7,419 nucleotides of DNA from contig DASWCW010000212.1 in assembly GCA_036395835.1 (NCBI GenBank), positions 1 to 7,419 of the forward strand, in the 5' to 3' direction. The notes beneath the pieces are model-generated. The model was not told the origin of the DNA. It did no database searches and saw only the letters and a program-made list of their open reading frames with translations. This DNA is from AP-16 sp036395835 (GTDB lineage Bacteria; Pseudomonadota; Alphaproteobacteria; Rhizobiales; Xanthobacteraceae). The position numbers and the translations under genes are program-made. How positions within the stretch are numbered: position 1 is the first letter of the stretch; each line of letters begins with the position of its first letter. This document shows, piece by piece, positions 6,987 through 7,419 of the stretch.

Positions 6987-7061
6987 CGCGTTCCACGGTG
7001 TGCCGCCCGCCTCGGCGTGATGGCGCGCCTACGAAGCCCTCACTGAGATGCTCGTGGACCA

Positions 7062-7083
7062 GCTTCCGATGACCATCGGAAGC
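7062..7083 (+). repeat. perfect hairpin in rRNA leader
   Basis: GCTTCCGAT (7062-7070) pairs perfectly with ATCGGAAGC (7075-7083) around a GACC loop, a 9-bp stem. There is no T run after it, so it is not an intrinsic terminator; a terminator here would also silence the rRNA operon. It lies about 55 bases before boxA, in the place where boxB-like hairpins occur in some rrn leaders; that role is inference. Confidence 0.6.
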
Positions 7084-7095
7084 GCGGGCTTCGAT

Positions 7096-7124
7096 GGTTC
7101 TCCCGGGCTTCAGGAAGCGGGACC
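7096..7124 (+). repeat. imperfect hairpin in rRNA leader with a competing fold
   Basis: Stem: GGT and CCC (7096-7098, 7102-7104) plus GCTT (7107-7110) pair with AAGC-GGG-ACC (7115-7124) around a CAGG loop, leaving TCT and GG unpaired on the left. The right arm GGACC (7120-7124) can instead pair with GGTCC (7130-7134) around ACCCC, so the two folds exclude each other. Confidence 0.45.
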
Positions 7125-7136
7125 ACCCCGGTCCTG

Positions 7137-7148
7137 GGCTGTTTGACA
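7137..7148 (+). promoter_or_regulatory. boxA-like antitermination site (nut site) of rRNA leader
   Basis: GGCTGTTTGACA matches the E. coli rrn boxA TGCTCTTTAACA at 9 of 12 positions, including GCT, TTT and ACA. It lies in the leader upstream of 16S, the expected site for NusB/NusE loading to make the elongation complex resist Rho. Confidence 0.65.
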
Positions 7149-7166
7149 GGTGAATCGGAAGAAAGA

Positions 7167-7248
7167 GAAACGTGGACGGCGGGGTCCTTGCGGGCCGCCT
7201 CCTCGCGAGAGGATGCGGCCGGACGAGACTTCGGCGGTACACGTTTCA
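7167..7248 (+). repeat. long stacked stem-loop in rRNA leader with GNRA apex
   Basis: Four nested arms pair in register: GAAACGTG (7167-7174) with CACGTTTC (7241-7248), GTCC (7184-7187) with GGAC (7222-7225), GGCCGC (7193-7198) with GCGGCC (7216-7221), and TCCTC (7201-7205) with GAGGA (7210-7214) closed by a GCGA tetraloop. All 23 pairs are Watson-Crick. An alternative GGCGG (7178-7182) with CCGCC (7195-7199) could form first during transcription. A likely role is in folding or processing of the precursor. Confidence 0.65.
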
Positions 7249-7250
7249 GG

Positions 7251-7285
7251 TCACACCATGGGTCGCACAAGCGATCTTAGGTGAC
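7251..7285 (+). repeat. stem-loop immediately before mature 16S
   Basis: GTCAC (7251-7255) can pair with GTGAC (7281-7285), enclosing GTCGC (7262-7266) and GCGAT (7271-7275) around an ACAA loop with one G-T wobble. It is the last clear hairpin before the 16S 5' end. An alternative small hairpin, AGGT with ACCT (7279-7291), competes with it. Confidence 0.4.
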
Positions 7286-7328
7286 GGACCTCGTCAAACG
7301 TTGTGATCAGCCGGTTCAAGTTCTCATC

Positions 7329-7419
7329 CAACCTGAGAGTTTGATCCTGGCTCAGAGCGAACGCTGGCGGCAGGCCTAACACATGCAAGTCGAACGCCTG
7401 TAGCAATACAGGAGTGGCA
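7329..7419 (+). rRNA. rrs: 16S ribosomal RNA, 5' end (continues past the window)
   Basis: The small-subunit rRNA start is unmistakable: AGAGTTTGATCCTGGCTCAG (the bacterial 27F site) begins at 7336, which equals E. coli position 8, so position 1 falls at 7329. The conserved AACGCTGGCGGCAGGC and AACACATGCAAGTCGAACG follow. The first variable helix (h6) is CCTGTA (7397-7402), GCAA loop, TACAGG (7407-7412), followed by AGTGGCA. The sequence type is alphaproteobacterial, Hyphomicrobiales-like; 91 bases are too few for a genus. The exact mature 5' end is inferred by alignment. Confidence 0.98.

Larger units (their letters stand above)
6994..7328 (+). other. 16S rRNA leader (transcribed spacer removed during processing)
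   Basis: This is the stretch between the predicted transcription start and mature 16S. It contains no gene. It is densely folded: hairpins at 7062-7083 and 7096-7124, a boxA-like site at 7137-7148, a large stacked stem-loop at 7167-7248 and a further stem-loop at 7251-7285. The segment after boxA with GAAAGAGAAACGTGGACGGC resembles leaders I recall from alphaproteobacterial rrn operons. The 3' part should pair with the 16S-23S spacer to form the RNase III processing stem; that partner is outside the window. Confidence 0.7.

Noticed and set aside
7143..7170. TTGACA at 7143-7148 as a second rRNA promoter
   Set aside because: No -10-like hexamer stands 16-18 bases downstream, and the sequence fits boxA in its leader position.
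6509..7242. Open frames on both strands between the M23 start and 16S
   Set aside because: They cross the rRNA promoter and leader, overlap the M23 N-terminus, and encode Arg/Pro-rich sequence typical of non-coding high-GC DNA.
1..7419. Mobile elements, CRISPR arrays, tRNA genes or defence systems
   Set aside because: No transposase or integrase frames, no regularly spaced repeats, no tRNA cloverleaf signatures, and every large gene belongs to a housekeeping family.

Overview
The window is about 7.4 kb of high-GC DNA from an alphaproteobacterium. The strongest taxonomic evidence is the 5' end of a 16S rRNA gene at the right edge: its opening and first variable helix read like Hyphomicrobiales (Bradyrhizobiaceae/Xanthobacteraceae-like) 16S. 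The membrane-anchored M23 peptidase has the N-terminal style of rhizobial homologues. The genus is not resolved. All main genes belong to known families. I see no mobile element, CRISPR array, tRNA or toxin-antitoxin pair, and no convincing new system.

Left part, plus strand: the C-terminal 255 residues of a Do/HtrA-family periplasmic serine protease (degP-like, cut just after its catalytic serine motif). A 252-base structured gap follows, ending in a perfect 11-bp GC-rich hairpin. Then comes a two-gene unit: a 347-residue DnaJ-type co-chaperone and the 863-residue ClpB disaggregase, which overlap by four bases (ATGA). The J-protein has a J domain with HPD, a Gly-rich linker and only two of the four CxxCxGxG motifs of classical DnaJ. 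It may deliver substrates and DnaK to ClpB; that is inference from gene coupling and family biology.

Middle part, minus strand: a 663-residue inner-membrane-anchored LytM/M23 peptidoglycan endopeptidase, with a TTG start, convergent to clpB. The two stop codons are only 9 bases apart, and a large imperfect inverted repeat with a 16-base CG palindrome lies over the junction.

Right part: a gene-free region of about 670 bases separates the divergent M23 gene from the 16S gene. It holds a strong sigma-70-type promoter (TTGACA, 18 bases, TATATA), a leader of about 335 nt with several strong hairpins, a boxA-like antitermination site and a stacked stem-loop with a GNRA apex. The first 91 bases of 16S rRNA run off the window.

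The items most worth a second look are the half-zinc-finger J-protein coupled to clpB, the hairpin against its start codon, the structured convergent junction, and the folded rRNA leader with possible alternative pairings.
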